A stretch of DNA of 64,000 nucleotides from Leptodactylus fallax (GCA_947044405.1 CAMRHE010000197.1:744001-808000); one strand, 5' to 3'; positions 11,347-23,814 are shown, numbered from the stretch's first letter. Program-made: numbers and translations. Notes: generated by a model not told the origin, from the letters alone.

Positions 11347-13545
11347 TAAATCTCCTCACCTACCTAACAATACATTTGGTCACCTGCCCTTCCTCCTGCC
11401 ACCACCGTGGTATGTCAGGTTTGTTTATAGCAGCCACTTTCAGCTGTGACACTTAAAACTACACTTTGCGTGTTTCCTTGTACTGGCAGCACAAGGAAAC
11501 ATCCTTCAGAACTCCCTCCTGCCTCATTTACCCTCCCACTTCACCTTCGCTTCCCTCCCCTCCCTCTGTCCAATATCCAGAGTGACATGTCACAGAAACT
11601 GGAAATTTTCACTCCAGCCTGGTCATGTGCCCACTGCAGAATGAGATGGAAGGAAGCAACTGAAGTAATAAGTGCCAATGAGAAATTGTTTATGGGGAAG
11701 ATGCTGTAAAAGAATAAATAAAACATGGTCCTCCCTTTAATTTAAGAGAGTAGTCTTTGGGGTCTTGAGGACTTTGTTTCCTGCTTGTTAATTGCTTAAA
11801 GTTATTCATTCTCCATTATTGAGAAATTATTCATATATAATCCACATTTCTATTATTAAGGATTCTGCTTTCCCTCTTACGATTGGATAGAACTTTCCTT
11901 GGTTTTAACTCCCATATAATGTGTGTCAAGCACGTAGCATTTCAAGCTGCAGTTTTCTGCATCATGATAATATATGAGTCCAGCATTCATTAATAATTTC
12001 CTTTATTTCCCCTGAAATTCCATTAGTCAATTTTAATTAATATACTCTGCAGGCTCATTCTGCAGAAAAGAAGGTTAAATACTAAATCCATTACTTTTTT
12101 TTCAAACAAAAATAAAGAATGAAATACTATAGATGCTTATAGAATCGAATTTTGTGAAGCGGTAAAATTCACAAAGGCACAACAGATGTTTCCATGCATC
12201 CATTTTCTGAAACTAAAATGCTTCTGCTTACCAATAATTAACTGTATAAACCTCATTTCTGAAAACAAACAGAATTAAACACCAACTGGCATCTTTAGTT
12301 AATACATATATTGTAAGTGAGTATTCAATGTGCCCAATGAGGGGAAATTACTGTAGTTCTTTTGCCCAAACTTCCAAAAACCATAACCTTTTTATTTTTC
12401 CATTCACAGAGCTGTATAAGGGCTTATTTTTTTGTGGGACATATTAGATTTCATATTGGTACCATTTGATATTCCATATGATGTACTGAGAAGCTGAAAC
12501 AAATAAAGAATGGGGTGGAATTAGAAAAGAACTGAATTTGTGCCATAGATTTTATTTTTATAGCACTCACTATGCAGCCAAAATGACAAGCCACCTAAAT
12601 TTATATACCAAAACTTTAAAAAATAAAAAAAATTCTTTGGATCACCATATTCTGATAACTAAAACTTTTTTTTTTATTTTTTTGTGTACAAACTACAAGT
12701 GTGCCTCTTTTTTCCAGAGTAAGAGTACTTTTTCTGATGTTAATCTATTTCTATTTTTAGACCCCTTTGAACCCTTGGGGTCTGACCAGTAAAGTATTGC
12801 AGTATATTGAGAAATACATTCTCGATCAATCTATATAAACATACACATATGATACCACAGATACATCATATGATACCAAAATATATCCACATGGCATGGC
12901 TGCCACTATAATGTGCAACCCATGACTAGACTGTTAATTGCATTTACATAGTGATTCTTCCATAACTTAAAAAGCATTATGTAATGTATATGCATATATT
13001 TTTTTTACATATCGCTGAAGTCATATATTCTGAAGACTAGAAGCACAAACAATAGCACTTGCCTCCTTTGCTTTAGCAATAAATAGACAATTTCGGCTTT
13101 TATCTCTCTGCAAAGAGATTCCATTTTACATGTCATTAGCATATTACAGAAGGTTTTATCTAATGATATGATTAATTCAGATGTGTAAACAAGGACACGC
13201 AGCTGCCTCCTTTGAATGCCCTCATGAAGATAGCTGGAAACCCTTGATCGCAACATGTTGCCATAGATATGTAGATTTAATGGCAGTCATTAAAATATGA
13301 AAGGTTATTACATTCATACCAGGTGTTTATATGATGTATCTAGATTTATGTCTTCGTACACACAACATGTATTTACTCCTAAAATGACAGGAGAATGTTT
13401 CCTAGGGAGTTTACTAGAAGTTCAGATCAGTATAAACATGGTTTGGCCAATTAGTATTTTAGTAAGAATGGACCCACTGTAAATAAAGAACTAAGTAGAA
13501 TTTAGTTGCCTAGATGGTTCAAGACTGCAGCAACACCCTTCATTC
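11347..13545. other. AT-rich spacer with an old repeat at about 12360-12800
   Basis: From 12360 to 12800 the text resembles a degraded interspersed repeat, with a GAGCTGTATAAGGGCTTATTTTTT core and a terminal TTTTTAGACCCC stretch. I recall similar sequence as common in frog genomes but cannot search for it. The remainder is AT-rich with no gene. Confidence 0.45.
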
Positions 13546-13829
13546 TTTTAGGCCAGGGCCCCACGTGCGAAAAAACTGCGGTGTCTTACAGTCTCTGCCA
13601 GGTGGATGGGATTGTAGTGATTCCCATCAACAACTTGCGAAAAAATATGTGCAGCAGACACACTGCAATTTCCAAAAACGCAACGCAATCGCAGCATGTC
13701 AATTATACCTATGGAAATGCCGGGAGTTTCCCTATAGGTATAATGGAAGCAGAAAGCCCGCAGAGGTTTCTGTGAAAAACTCCGTGGGAAAACTTTCTGC
13801 TGCCCAAATCATGGGCCCTGAGCCTTAAG
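13546..13829. repeat. MITE-like repeat with GGGCCCCAC / GTGGGGCCC-type ends
   Basis: Starts CCAGGGCCCCACGTGCG and ends CATGGGCCCTGAGCCTTAA, which are weak inverted copies. The family resembles the palindromes at 51284-51736. It is imperfect and non-coding. The open frames across it (13506-13828) have no domain. Confidence 0.5.
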
Positions 13830-15396
13830 CAATACCTCCTCCCCCTACAAAAAACATATTGCGAAAATAACATACATAGACCCGTTGTTGGGAGAAGAGT
13901 GGCCACAGCTTTATTAACTTTCTTTAACAAAAGTAACAGGTGTTATAAATCCTTTCCCCCTGAAGTAACATAACCTTAAGAAAACCAAAATTAAACTTGC
14001 ATGTCTTGTTCTGCCGTCTGCTGGGAGGCAGTGGACAAAATGACTTCAAGGCCAAAACCTTTCAGCAAGCTGTGACATCTGGAATGCAAAAAACATAGCC
14101 AAATCAACCGACTTGATAAACTATGCCAAAACAAATGAACACTTAAAAGGAACATGTTGGCAGAAAATCACCTAATTTTTAAATCAAATTTTATGTTAAA
14201 CATATTTATAAAGAATTTTGGTGAGGTTTTTAAAAATGTTACATGTTATTATATATATTTTTTTAAAAATCCCTAAAATCCTCCTGCAGTTCTGAGTCTG
14301 ACCACTAAGCCAAAGATAAGACACAGAATGCACCAGTCCCAATCCCAACCTCCCCGAAATGACCATAGAGCATTGTGAAGGATCTCGCATTGCCATGCCG
14401 CTTGGCACACCTGCGACCACCTTCTTTGCCCTCCACTCACACACCATGAGCGGACCAAATCATAGGATAATACGAAACAAGCTTTTTAAATTCTATATAT
14501 TTATTAACCCAAGTGGGTTGGTACTAATGATTAACATATACGGAAATATATATAAATTACCAAGCAGATTACGGATAAAGTAAAATACAGCACACAAAAA
14601 ATAAAAAGGGAAATAAAAGAAAGAATACTGGCACAGGCTTGTAGTCCGTTTCTCTAGGCCACAGCAGGTTCTTGGGCCTAGGGCACTTCCTTAAGTGAGT
14701 TACAGAAACATGTCTTCTACATGCTATCCAGAACAAAGAGAAAGGCTTCAGGCCTCCATGCTACGCCCATGCTGCATTCCACATCATGAAATGCCCTCAG
14801 ATCTTCTCCAAGATAAGAACTCCTTGCTCCCTCTTTGCTGAATGACCAAGAATCCAGGTCTCCCCCCAGCATATGGCTAGTGCCCCACCCACACCTCCTC
14901 CCCAGGCAGCCCCCCCCCCCCTTCTCTCGTTTTTGCAGAACCTTCGGAGAGATGGATGCCTTCCTAGGTGCTGGGAGAGAAGTGTGTCTGTGGGTGAACT
15001 TAAGGTCACTGGCCTTCTCTCCTGGTACACGCATAAAACCACTGCAGTGTATCATCCAGCAGTGTAAACCCAACTTAAGCACAACATTCCTACAGGTAGG
15101 GGGAGGACTGATATGAGCAAAGGGAGGTGTGTACCATTCCCACAGTGGAACGCTCCATAATAAGGGGAAATAACATCTGGAAGCCTGCAAAACATATATA
15201 GATTACAGTGGCATGTGATAATATAAATGCAAATAGTGCAAACATATTTAGCAGTGTCCAATGGATACTGCACACCTATCCAGGATCCAATTTGAGGATC
15301 AATGGGGGCCTGACTGCAGCTTCTTTGTCACTCTATTTATCTCTGTTTGGACTGTCACAGATAGGCTAGCCCTGTATTCAGCTATGTTATATATAT
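13830..15396. other. Spacer, no gene seen
   Basis: Includes a C run at about 14909-14919. Overlapping frames on both strands at 14717-15275 are Pro/Gly/Arg-rich shadows of GC-rich sequence and show no motif. Confidence 0.55.
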
Positions 15397-15848
15397 TGTG
15401 AGAAGGTGACAGGCAGAGTGCTGGAGTTACGGTATATGTCCCCCAGGTTTCTGACATATGTGTGGTCCAGGGCGGGTCTTGAATAGGCGTCAGCTCAGGT
15501 GTGGATCCTGGGCTCGTTACTGGGCCATAAAAGGCTGAAAAGCCTGCACTTCAGGGCAGATCCTGGGAGAGTACGGAGGTGCCTGGGTCTGTCCTGAGAG
15601 ACTGGTGCGACCTAAGTGTGGTATTTGTTTGTTCATGTGGCTGGCAGTAAGCTACACGTATAGTTAGCCTTATCCTGTTTAGTTAGTGCTCGGACGAGCA
15701 GGTTTTTGTTTGACTTTTTTTGTACCTGAAGTGAAGGTTTATTTATTTTGCTATTTTTTCAAATAAACCTGTTTGCACCAGACATTGTGTCCCTCTCTCT
15801 GACTGGTTGGGTTCGCACCATTACTGCTACCGAGCTACCTACCCCACA
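15397..15848 (+). mobile_element. Solo LTR of an unidentified LTR retrotransposon
   Basis: Starts TGTGAGAAGGTGAC and ends CTACCCCACA. ATAT precedes it (15393-15396), and ATAT resumes after the hAT insertion (16850-16853), giving a 4-bp target duplication. A likely polyadenylation signal (AATAAA) lies near 15763 and a TATA-like CATAAAAGG near 15525. Solo LTRs arise when the two LTRs of an element recombine. No coding part remains. Confidence 0.7.
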
Positions 15849-15850
15849 AT

Positions 15851-16843
15851 CAGAGGCGTAACTACTGGGATAGCATTGGTAGTGGCTGCCACAGGGCCCA
15901 GGACATTCGGACCGTTACCTGCTGGAGTAACCCCAGCAGGTAACGGACCCTATTTACTTACCAATCCCTGCTCCTGCTCATGGTCGCCTGCGCTTCCCAT
16001 CCTGCGGAGGCGGAGGTGACTTTGAGCAGGAGCGGGGATTGGTAAGTGAGGTCATGGGCCGCAAACCCCACAAACACTGCTATCGTTATACTCTGGGTTC
16101 TGAAAAGACCCCAGAGTATAATGATCGGAGGTCCAGGGGAGGTGAGGGAACATAAAAAAACACTGTAACTTACCTCTCCTGCTCTCCGACAGGCTTTGGG
16201 CCTGTTTGGTGATATCACATGGGCTGGGCCTGCGTCATTATGCGTAGCGACGCCAGCCCGGCTCACGCGAGATCTGGTCCAACATTAAAGATGGCTGAAG
16301 TAGCGGGGGTGTGCGCCGGAGCCAGGGAGAGGTAGGTAAGATTGTTTTTTTTGTTTGTATCCTCCCCTGGGTCTCCAAATCATTATACTCTGGGGTCTGA
16401 AAAGACCCCAGAGTATAATAATTGTTCATGGGTGGTCCACAATAGGACATAATACTGTGTGCAGGGGCCACTATGGTGCATAATACTGTGTGCAGGGGCC
16501 ACTATGGGGCATAATACTGTGTGCAGGGGCCACTATGGGGCATAATACTGTGTGTAGGGGGCACTATGAGGCGTAATACTGTGTGTAGGGGCCACTATGG
16601 GGCGTAATACTGTGTGTAGGGGCCACTATGGGGCATAATACTGTGGGCAGGGGCCACTATGGGGCATAATACTGTGTGCAGGGGCCGCTATGGCGCATAA
16701 AGGTGTGCGCAGGAATGCAGTTTGTGCGGGAAGGGGGGGGGTTGGAGGGGGTGGTCCAGGGAGGAGTTGAGGGAGGCAGTTCGGTGGGGGGGCCCAGGTC
16801 AAATGTTCGCCTTGGGGCCCAGCCATTCCTAGTTACGCCACTG
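15851..16843. mobile_element. hAT-type MITE with perfect 8-bp target duplication
   Basis: Starts CAGAGGCGTAACTACTGG and ends CCTAGTTACGCCACTG. It is flanked on both sides by CCCACAAT (15843-15850 and 16844-16851), the 8-bp duplication typical of hAT transposons. The interior holds a short palindrome (15900-16050), a CCCCAGAGTATAAT foldback module, and about eight units of a GGCATAATACTGTGTGCAGGGGCCACTAT minisatellite (16440-16700). No transposase; it depends on an autonomous relative. Confidence 0.9.
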
Positions 16844-16857
16844 CCCACAATATATGC

Positions 16858-16862
<5 letters not shown>

Positions 16863-16893
<31 letters not shown>
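16863..16893. repeat. (TA)n microsatellite
   Basis: About 15 uninterrupted TA dinucleotides just outside the hAT target duplication. Confidence 0.9.
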
Positions 16894-16895
<2 letters not shown>

Positions 16896-17470
16896 AGTGG
16901 CAAAGTGCTTGTGAAACCTGCAACTCCATTCATAGGGAAAATGGAACCCCTGTTCTCATGATCAGTAGTCCCTGCGGTCAGACCCCCACAATTACCAATT
17001 TATTTGAATGTCAGGCAGGTTGTTTGAGTATATCAGACATTCATGGTCTCCTAGATTGTTATTCCACACTAGTATAAAGAATAAACTAAAAACCTAACAT
17101 CATGTACTAGTAAACAGAAAATGAATCTTTGAAACATAAAACTGTATAAACTATTATGTTTGAATTTGACATCTATGAAAGTAGCAAAAGGTAGTATATA
17201 TACAGTCAAAGCAACAAATGCAAGTATGTCTACAACCATCAGTCATGATGGAGCATGAGTGCATATATGTGGAATTGGCGATTGTCTATGCCTGAAGACA
17301 TCATAGATTCAGATAAGTACAAAGTTATATACGATATAGTGCCTTATGGAAAACATTTGCTTGGAAAAAATGCGCTGGTGATTTCAGAACAGACCGACTA
17401 CTCCAGACTCCACTCCATACCTCTAAATCACTGAATGTGTCTGGAATTATTTGGATTACGAATAGCAGAA
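16894..17470. other. Spacer, no gene seen
   Basis: AT-rich, no domain or repeat boundary recognised. Confidence 0.6.
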
Positions 17471-17605
17471 AATGCCTTTTAGAGGCTAACTGAGTATATT
17501 TGATGGTAAGTCTACCATCAAATTTACTCAGTTAGCCTCTAAAAGGTATCGCCTGATTACTTCACTCTACTTTCAATGGCTAACATGGTACAACATTATA
17601 TTACT
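17471..17605. mobile_element. Miniature foldback made of two inverted PLE 3' ends
   Basis: CCTTTTAGAGGCTAACTGAG (from 17475) is followed after a loop of about ten bases by its inverted copy, which continues into the PLE tail GGTATCGCCTGATTACTTC and CTTTCAATGGCTAACATGG. The same tail ends the PLE copies at 4091 and 31438. No coding sequence lies between the ends. Confidence 0.8.
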
Positions 17606-18760
17606 AGCAGAAAATTCGTCTGACTTCGAAGACAAAACATTGTAGGTGTTTAGCAGATGACTAGAGAAAAGTTCTTTCAGATATTGAAAGCAAATATCCC
17701 AAAAACAATGGAAAATGTAGTAATATGCAACACAGAGGAGTAAATTAAAGATACTAGGAAGATGCTAGCTACCTGGTTTCCACAATCCTCCCACATTGCA
17801 GACTGCCAGTCAGAGATTAAATTTTACCATTAGCCAACATTTCTAGGCTCTGCTGCACTGGGTGCTGTGTTTGTTGGGCTTCATATGTTTTTGACAGCGT
17901 GAATTAGGTAGTCTACAGCACTATTCTTGATGCGAAAACATCAGAACTCTGGCAGAAACCTGACATACTCCATTATAATTGAAATCATACAGCAAATACA
18001 CTAGCACTATTCATTTCGGGTAAGTGCGCCATGCGTTACCACAATAAAACATGTATATGTAAATTCATATAGAAGTGAACAGTGTCTCATATAATATAAA
18101 TTATATATACAGTGTAACAACAGACCCTGCCATGCCGTCAGAGTCCCATTTCTTCCATTGTACATGTCCAATTCCATCACTTAAACAGGTAATAACTTCT
18201 ACACCACTAGCTATCAGCCGAAACACGTGGATAGGATAGAATCACTCAATTCCTCTTACACCATAATAACTAAAGCAATAACGCTCAGTCACATCATGGC
18301 GCATGCGCTTTAGCTCAAAAAGAGTCCACAAGCGCTATCTTGGAACAGTGCAACAGGAAAAATGCGCAAAACCACTAAAACGCCCAGACCAGAGATATAA
18401 AAATTGATCAAAGGACTTCATAAAAACTATGTATGCATTAAATTATTAACATCCTTCCCAAATATACGTGACAAAGATGAAGTTATAGCCCACTTGCAAT
18501 ATATAAATATAAAAGTGGTAAGTATGGATATAGGCTTTCCATGGGAACCTCTTCTCTGGATCCACATAACATGGACTAATCAGGGCTAAGAATACCAAGC
18601 ATGCTACAAGACGGTCAAACATCAATAAGGCTCCAACTAGGGAATAAAGGATCCCATTAATCACATCACAATTCATAAGGAGAATGGATGTAATCACAAC
18701 TGGGACAACACATATGACTGGCGCAATAAAAAACATAAAATATAGAAGTCTAATTCCCTA
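17606..18760. other. Spacer, possibly degraded PLE upstream part
   Basis: Nothing decisive. Because a decayed GIY-YIG domain begins just downstream, part of 18380-18760 may be older PLE sequence, but no RT motif is readable. The minus-strand frame at 18446-18736 is hydrophobic by composition only. Confidence 0.4.
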
Positions 18761-19660
18761 AGGGTATCTAGACAATGGTTGGTATATTTGTAATACAAAG
18801 AATGTTGTACATCTGTTGAAATGCCCATGTAGCAAGGTATACAGTATGTCATTCAAACATCTAGGCCGATTAAAATACGTTTGGGTAAGCATAGGTCAGC
18901 AATGAGGAACTATGACGGAAAGATGGAGAAAACAGTTGAGAGGGAGACATGGGCAGAAGATAAATTTTGTAGAAAGATTGAAAATAAGAAGAAAAAGGAA
19001 TATGGTGAGACTACTCTGACCTGTCATTATTATTATTTTATTATTATTGTTTATTTATATAGCACTATTAATTCCATGGTGCTTTACATTTGAGGGTTTA
19101 CATACGGTACACAAGATGTACAAAACAGATAATACTAACAGTGACCAACTGGCACAGTGGGATAGAGGGCCCTGCCTGCAAGGACTTACAATCTATGTCT
19201 ACAATCTATGTACAGAGTATCAGAATTGAGATATATGGTCCTTGAGGAGATAGAGGGGACTGTTGTTGAGCAGATATGAAAGAAGCGTCTCCAGATGGAG
19301 GTATAATGAATTTATTTATTGAACTTATTAAACTCTAAAGGGCTGAATGAGTGTTGCAATTATAATGTAATTTCAATGACTATGGTCAGATGAATTTTAA
19401 TGTCTGTGAGCTTTTAAGTACCGGCTGATGTAGATAAAATTGTCTTAGCCTTTTTGATACACTGCCATTCAATGTTTGTATATATTTGTTTTATTGTAAA
19501 AATAATTGCCAATTAATATTGGTATATATCTATATAAGGAGGTGGTGAGTTTCACATCGCACGCCTGAAGAAGGGGAAGTGTCCCTCGAAACATTGCATG
19601 ATGTAGGATTGTGTCACTTCCACTACCTGTGGCATGTGGATCAAGCATGAACTGTCAATA
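18761..19660 (+). mobile_element. Decayed PLE of a second lineage (GIY-YIG end plus 3' tail)
   Basis: At 18800-18910 shifted frames read LKCPCSKVYS then QTSRPIKIRLGKHRSAMRN, which matches the GIY-YIG pattern CPCGxxYVGxTxRPLxxRxxEH with one frame break. At 19574-19604 there is CTGAAGA, a GGGG...CCCT stem and CGAAAC, the arrangement of a hammerhead-like core of the sort reported in PLE termini. The two signals together, in order, support a PLE tail. A separate repeat is inserted at about 19022-19205. Confidence 0.55.
19022..19205. mobile_element. Non-LTR retrotransposon-like tail fragment with ATT microsatellite
   Basis: An ATT-rich run is followed by ATATAGCACTATTAATTCCATGG and later CCCTGCCTGCAAGGACTTAC. 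I recognise this as the kind of tail shared by CR1/L2-type elements in vertebrates. Class assignment is from memory of the pattern and tentative. Confidence 0.4.
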
Positions 19661-20425
19661 TGACTGTGAATGTGGGCAGTTCAAAGGAAATAACCAGTTT
19701 ATCTATGCGCCACGGAGATGAATATATCTTTGCAATCATGACATTTTCTGCGATGAAAGTATTATGAAGAAAAGATAAATACGTTTTGCATGCATTTTCA
19801 AAAGATTGTGTGAGTGGACTTTTTCTTTGAGGGCCAAAGACATTCTACCACAGAAATGGCCACCAGAATTATAACTAGCAAATGGTAGTTGGAGGGCTTT
19901 GCAATAGACTTTGCAATAGGGCTGAGAAGCTTCATGTTATGCCTCTAATGGACAGAGCCCTATATTTTGGACTTCTTGTAATCAATCCATAAAGTTGCAT
20001 TCCTAGCTAATGAATATTTCAGCCTGTATCATAAATATATCCAAACTTTTATCTCTGCCTGATGAACGAGATCTTCATTAGCACAAAGTATAATGTAACT
20101 ATAGTGAAGTGATAAAAGGTTTCTTTCTAAAACTGAGAAGACTTTAGATTACATTCTCAATGTCAAACAGAACTGCAGCATTGTTGTTTTTGTTGATGTT
20201 GTTGCATTAAGATCCCAGTAAAGGTTATGATAATGTATCCTAGTATCAATCAATCATGATTTAAGACAGGACATAAAAGGGCTCCTCTACGATACAAAGG
20301 GGTTTATAATTACAGATTAAGCATTTTTCCTTCCTGATATCACTAACCTATAGAGATTGAAGGCTTGTCTGAAAGCACAATTTACAAAGGAGGACACTTA
20401 CTGTATAAGAAGTCAAAACTGTACT
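19661..20425. other. Spacer, no gene seen
   Basis: AT-rich without recognisable features. Confidence 0.6.
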
Positions 20426-21434
20426 TAAAGGAGTATTCCCATTTAAACCAAAAATCACAAGAGAGGTGTACCCAGAATTTCCCAGAGGTGGGGTTTTATG
20501 AGCGGTCCCTGCCCAGCTGGCTGCAGAAACTTCTTCATAACCAATTCCCAACTCCTCAACTGCTGCTGAATTCTTCTCTCCCATTCTCAATGTCTGTCGC
20601 TACTTTCCAGGAGTCCTGGTGTACTGTAGGAGAGCTGTGGCACATGTAGGAGATCAGCACTGTACCAGGACCATTGTCATCCACCTCTGTACCCTGGTGC
20701 TCCTGAATTTCCGCCTCCTCTTCATGATTTTTGCCATGGCTCTCCAGATATCCTAAAGCGGGAGAGTAGCACCCCAATCTACTGAACCAGGACTTTAGAA
20801 GGGTAGGGGCAGAGATCATTAAGGGGGGGGGGGAAGCAGCAGAGGGGTTGATCATCACCAGAATCATTCAGGAGAGCAGTGGCTGGATTAGGTCAGAAAG
20901 AGGGCAGTTTTAACCATGAAACTAACCCCTTATGTACATCCCTTCATCACAACCAGCTCTTAATAGTCCATGAATTTGTTTTGCATCATATTCTATATTT
21001 GTATAGTTCTTCAGATGATTTATTTCATATTTCATGTCTCATTTTCTCAGCCCACCTAAGATCCCTTACTAAAGTCAACCTAAAGTTAGAAAATGCACCC
21101 AACACACAGTACAATATAGGGCACAAATATATGAATTTAATACATTCCTCCTCCATATGCTTAAAACAAAACTAGGGCATGGAACAAGTTTGTATGAAAT
21201 TGATAATCCTTTTAAAATGGAGATTCCATTTATGAGCATCTTATATATATATGATTTATTGTTAAATGTTATTTAGGAGCACTAATCTGTTCACTTGCTC
21301 ATGTACAGTAACTGCAAAATTGCTATTTGTCCCCAACTCCCCACCACTTTGCAACTCCTATTCAGGTTAATAAGAGTTGTATTGTAAGTAACTGGTCCCT
21401 ATTATTCCTAGGAAAAGAATTGGATGGCTATAGC
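20426..21434. other. Spacer with partial MITE end at 20426
   Basis: TTTAAAGGAGTATTCCCATTT near 20425 looks like one end of a frog-type MITE related to the TTAAAGGGGTT family; no matching right end was located. A G run lies at 20823-20832. Frames on both strands between 20348 and 20867 have no domain. Confidence 0.35.
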
Positions 21435-21880
21435 CAGGGCCGTTTTAATGCACTGGGTGGCCGTGTACAAACTTTTTAAAAATGGGCCACCCAATTCTCC
21501 CCCTCATAATTTAATTTCTCCTGCCCCCTCAACCACCAATGCTACATAAAAAAAAAAAAAAACGATCCTCATTCCCATGGACCTGCAGGCTCCGGCTGTA
21601 ATGTCTGCGGCTCCGCGCTCATTGCACTTCCCTGCCGCAGACATCATCAGCTGAAGGCTGAATAATCTAGCACAGAGCTGATCGCTCCACTATTGTATTC
21701 CACCTCTATCTGTGTCGCAAGGACACAGATAGAGTTGAAATCAGTGCCTGTCGCCCAGAACAGTGGGACAGCACCCTAAATGTAAGACTGTCCCGCTTGA
21801 TCCGGGGAGGCTGACGGGGCTTCCGCAACTATAGGGCCTGGTGCGGGTACACCGTTGGCCCTATGGTTAAAGCGGCCCTG
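21435..21880. mobile_element. hAT-type MITE with imperfect 8-bp target duplication
   Basis: Starts CAGGGCCGTTTTAATG and ends GGTTAAAGCGGCCCTG, inverted copies. Flanks are GCTATAGC (21427-21434) and ACTTTAGC (21881-21888), matching at 6 of 8 positions, consistent with an aged target duplication. A fragment of the same family starts at 26956. Non-coding. Confidence 0.75.
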
Positions 21881-22021
21881 ACTTTAGCACCCTCTTTCCC
21901 ACATGGTAGCCAGCTGGCCCTAGGACTTAGGTGCCCCTAGCTGATCTGAAGATTGATTTTCAGGAAAATGTCTAGCTGAAGTGAAACCCGACATATTAGG
22001 TCCAATCTGTGAAACCTGGCT

Positions 22022-22165
22022 AAGGCCCCACATTGCAGAAACACAGAATTTTTGGCTGAAACATTGTGTTTTACAGTACAAACATAATGAATGGGATTTA
22101 ATTTCTTCTCATCCACACACTGCAGGAAAAAAAAAAGCCATACATTTTCGAAAATCACAGCATGT
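22022..22165. repeat. Fragment of the GGCCCCACATTGC palindromic MITE family
   Basis: Starts TAAGGCCCCACATTGCAGAA, as do the palindromes at 51284 and 51500, but lacks a clean inverted right half. Confidence 0.5.
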
Positions 22166-22179
22166 TTTCACAGAAACAT

Positions 22180-23283
22180 GAAAAATTACTAAAACGTCAC
22201 TTATCACTAAAGTTTTCATTTTTACAAGGGGTTAAAGAAGAAAAAGCACCCCACAGTTTGTTACACAATTTCTTCTGAACACAGGAATACCCCATATGTG
22301 GTTGTAAAATGTTGTATGAGTACATGGTGGAGCTCAAAATGGAAAGAGTGCTATTTAGCTTATGGAGGGCAGATTTTGCTGGAATAGTTTTCTGGGGCCA
22401 TGTCTCATTTGCAGGGCCCCTAAAGTACCAGTACAATGGAAATCCCTTAAAAGTGACCCCATTTAAGAAACTACACCCCTCAAGGAATTTCTCAAGGGGT
22501 ATTATCATTTTGAGGCCAATAGTGTTTCCGAAAAATGAATGTACAAAGTGAAAATTTAAATTTTTAAAGAAATATGCCATTTCAGTGCCCAACATATTGT
22601 GGCCACTTTATGTCATCAGAGACACGTACTCCTAAAACTATTAAGGGGTTATCCTAGTTACAAAGAAGTTGTCTATGTGGGCGTAAACTGCTGCTTGGGC
22701 ATACATATACAACTACTTATGACCATGTGATATTTCAGTTTTTCTTTTTTAATAAATTTGTAAAAATATCTACATTTCTGGTTTTTTTTTTCTGTCAAGA
22801 TAGGGTGCTGAGTGTACATTAATGAGAAATAAAATGAACTTTTTTGCTTTTAGCAAATGGCTGTAATGAAACAAAGAGTGAAAAATTTAAAGGGGTCTGA
22901 ATAATTTCCGTACCTACTGTACTTCAAAATTTTTTTTTTTTCATATTATATTTCTTTTAATATTGGACATGAACCAGCGATCTTTTGATCACTGGTGCAG
23001 TGTTATACACTCCAAAACAGAAGTATTGGAATGTATACTGACTGTCAGCCTATGCTTATGCATAGGCTGACAGGCCTGCATACATGATCCTGCAGACAGA
23101 ATCAGAAGACCCAGGAAGACGATCACAGACCTGGGGCCATGGAAGTACTCAGCTCCGGCTATTACACGCAGGTGTCAGCTGTTGCTTACAGCTGATACCC
23201 ACTCTCAATGTCACCCGCTCAGCTTCTGAGCGGGTAACATTAAAATGAAGTACCGGTATGTCATTTTGCCTTAAAGGGTTAAT
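22180..23283. repeat. Old interspersed repeat of unknown class
   Basis: Contains AAACTACACCCCTCAAGG, a palindrome GTCAGCCTATGCTTATGCATAGGCTGAC (22-bp class stem near 23045-23072), CACCCGCTCAGC...GCTGAGCGGGT-like pairing near 23213-23240, and a terminal TTAAAGGGTTAA. I recall such modules as abundant in frog genomes. It is split by the Tc1 end at 22738-22921. Non-coding. Confidence 0.5.
22738..22921. mobile_element. Isolated Tc1/mariner terminal inverted repeat
   Basis: Ends ...GGTCTGAATAATTTCC then GTACCTACTGTA, preceded by an AAACAAAGAGTGAAAAATTT stretch. This is the terminal repeat pattern of a widespread vertebrate Tc1 family that differs from the other Tc1 copies here. Only one end is present, with no transposase. 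Confidence 0.75.
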
Positions 23284-23812
23284 AGAGTGTCAGTATAAAT
23301 GTATAAATACATCTGTTCTGTGAAGGCGTCAGTGGTTTGTTAGAGAACACTAGTGAACAAACTGCATCATGAAGACCAAGGAACTCACCAGACAAGTCAG
23401 AGATAAAGTTGTGGAGAAGTTTAAAGCACGGTTAGGTTATAAAAACATATCCCAAAGACCATTGTTCAATCCATCATCCAAAAATGGAAAAAGTATTCTA
23501 CAACTGCAAACCTACCAAGACATGGCCGTCCACCTAACCATCTAAACTAAGAGATCAAGCAAGGAGAGCAGTGGTCAGAGAAGCAGCCAAGAAGCCCATG
23601 GTCACTCTGGAGGATCTGCAGAAATCCACAGCTCATGTGGGAGAATCTGTCCACAGGACAACCATAAGTTGTGCATTCCACAAATCTGGCCTTTAAGGAA
23701 GAGTGGAAAGAAAACCATTGTTGAAAGAAAGACATAAGAAGTGTAATTTGCAGTTTGCCACAAGCTATGTAGGGGACACAGCAAACATGTGGAAGAAGGT
23801 GCTCTAAGACTG
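23284..23812 (+). pseudogene. Tc1 transposase, decayed N-terminal half
   Basis: From ATG at 23369 the text follows the start of the transposase at 46613 (complement): MKTKELTRQVRDKVVEKFKA, then the paired helix-turn-helix DNA-binding region, with several frameshifts and stops. It breaks off just after MWKKVL at about 23810, where the catalytic DDE domain should begin. Upstream 23284-23368 matches a Tc1 5' untranslated region. This is an old, truncated copy of the same broad family as the 45415-49889 element and has no catalytic residues. Confidence 0.8.
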
Positions 23813-23814
23813 AC

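Noticed and set aside
14717..15275. 157-codon minus-strand frame with Gly/Trp-rich sequence
   Set aside because: Several overlapping frames on both strands, no motif, GC-rich composition.
18446..18736. Hydrophobic minus-strand frame resembling a membrane protein
   Set aside because: Composition of AT-rich DNA only; it lies next to PLE remains on the other strand.
22309..22595. Short frames on both strands
   Set aside because: Both sit in an old interspersed repeat and show no conserved domain.
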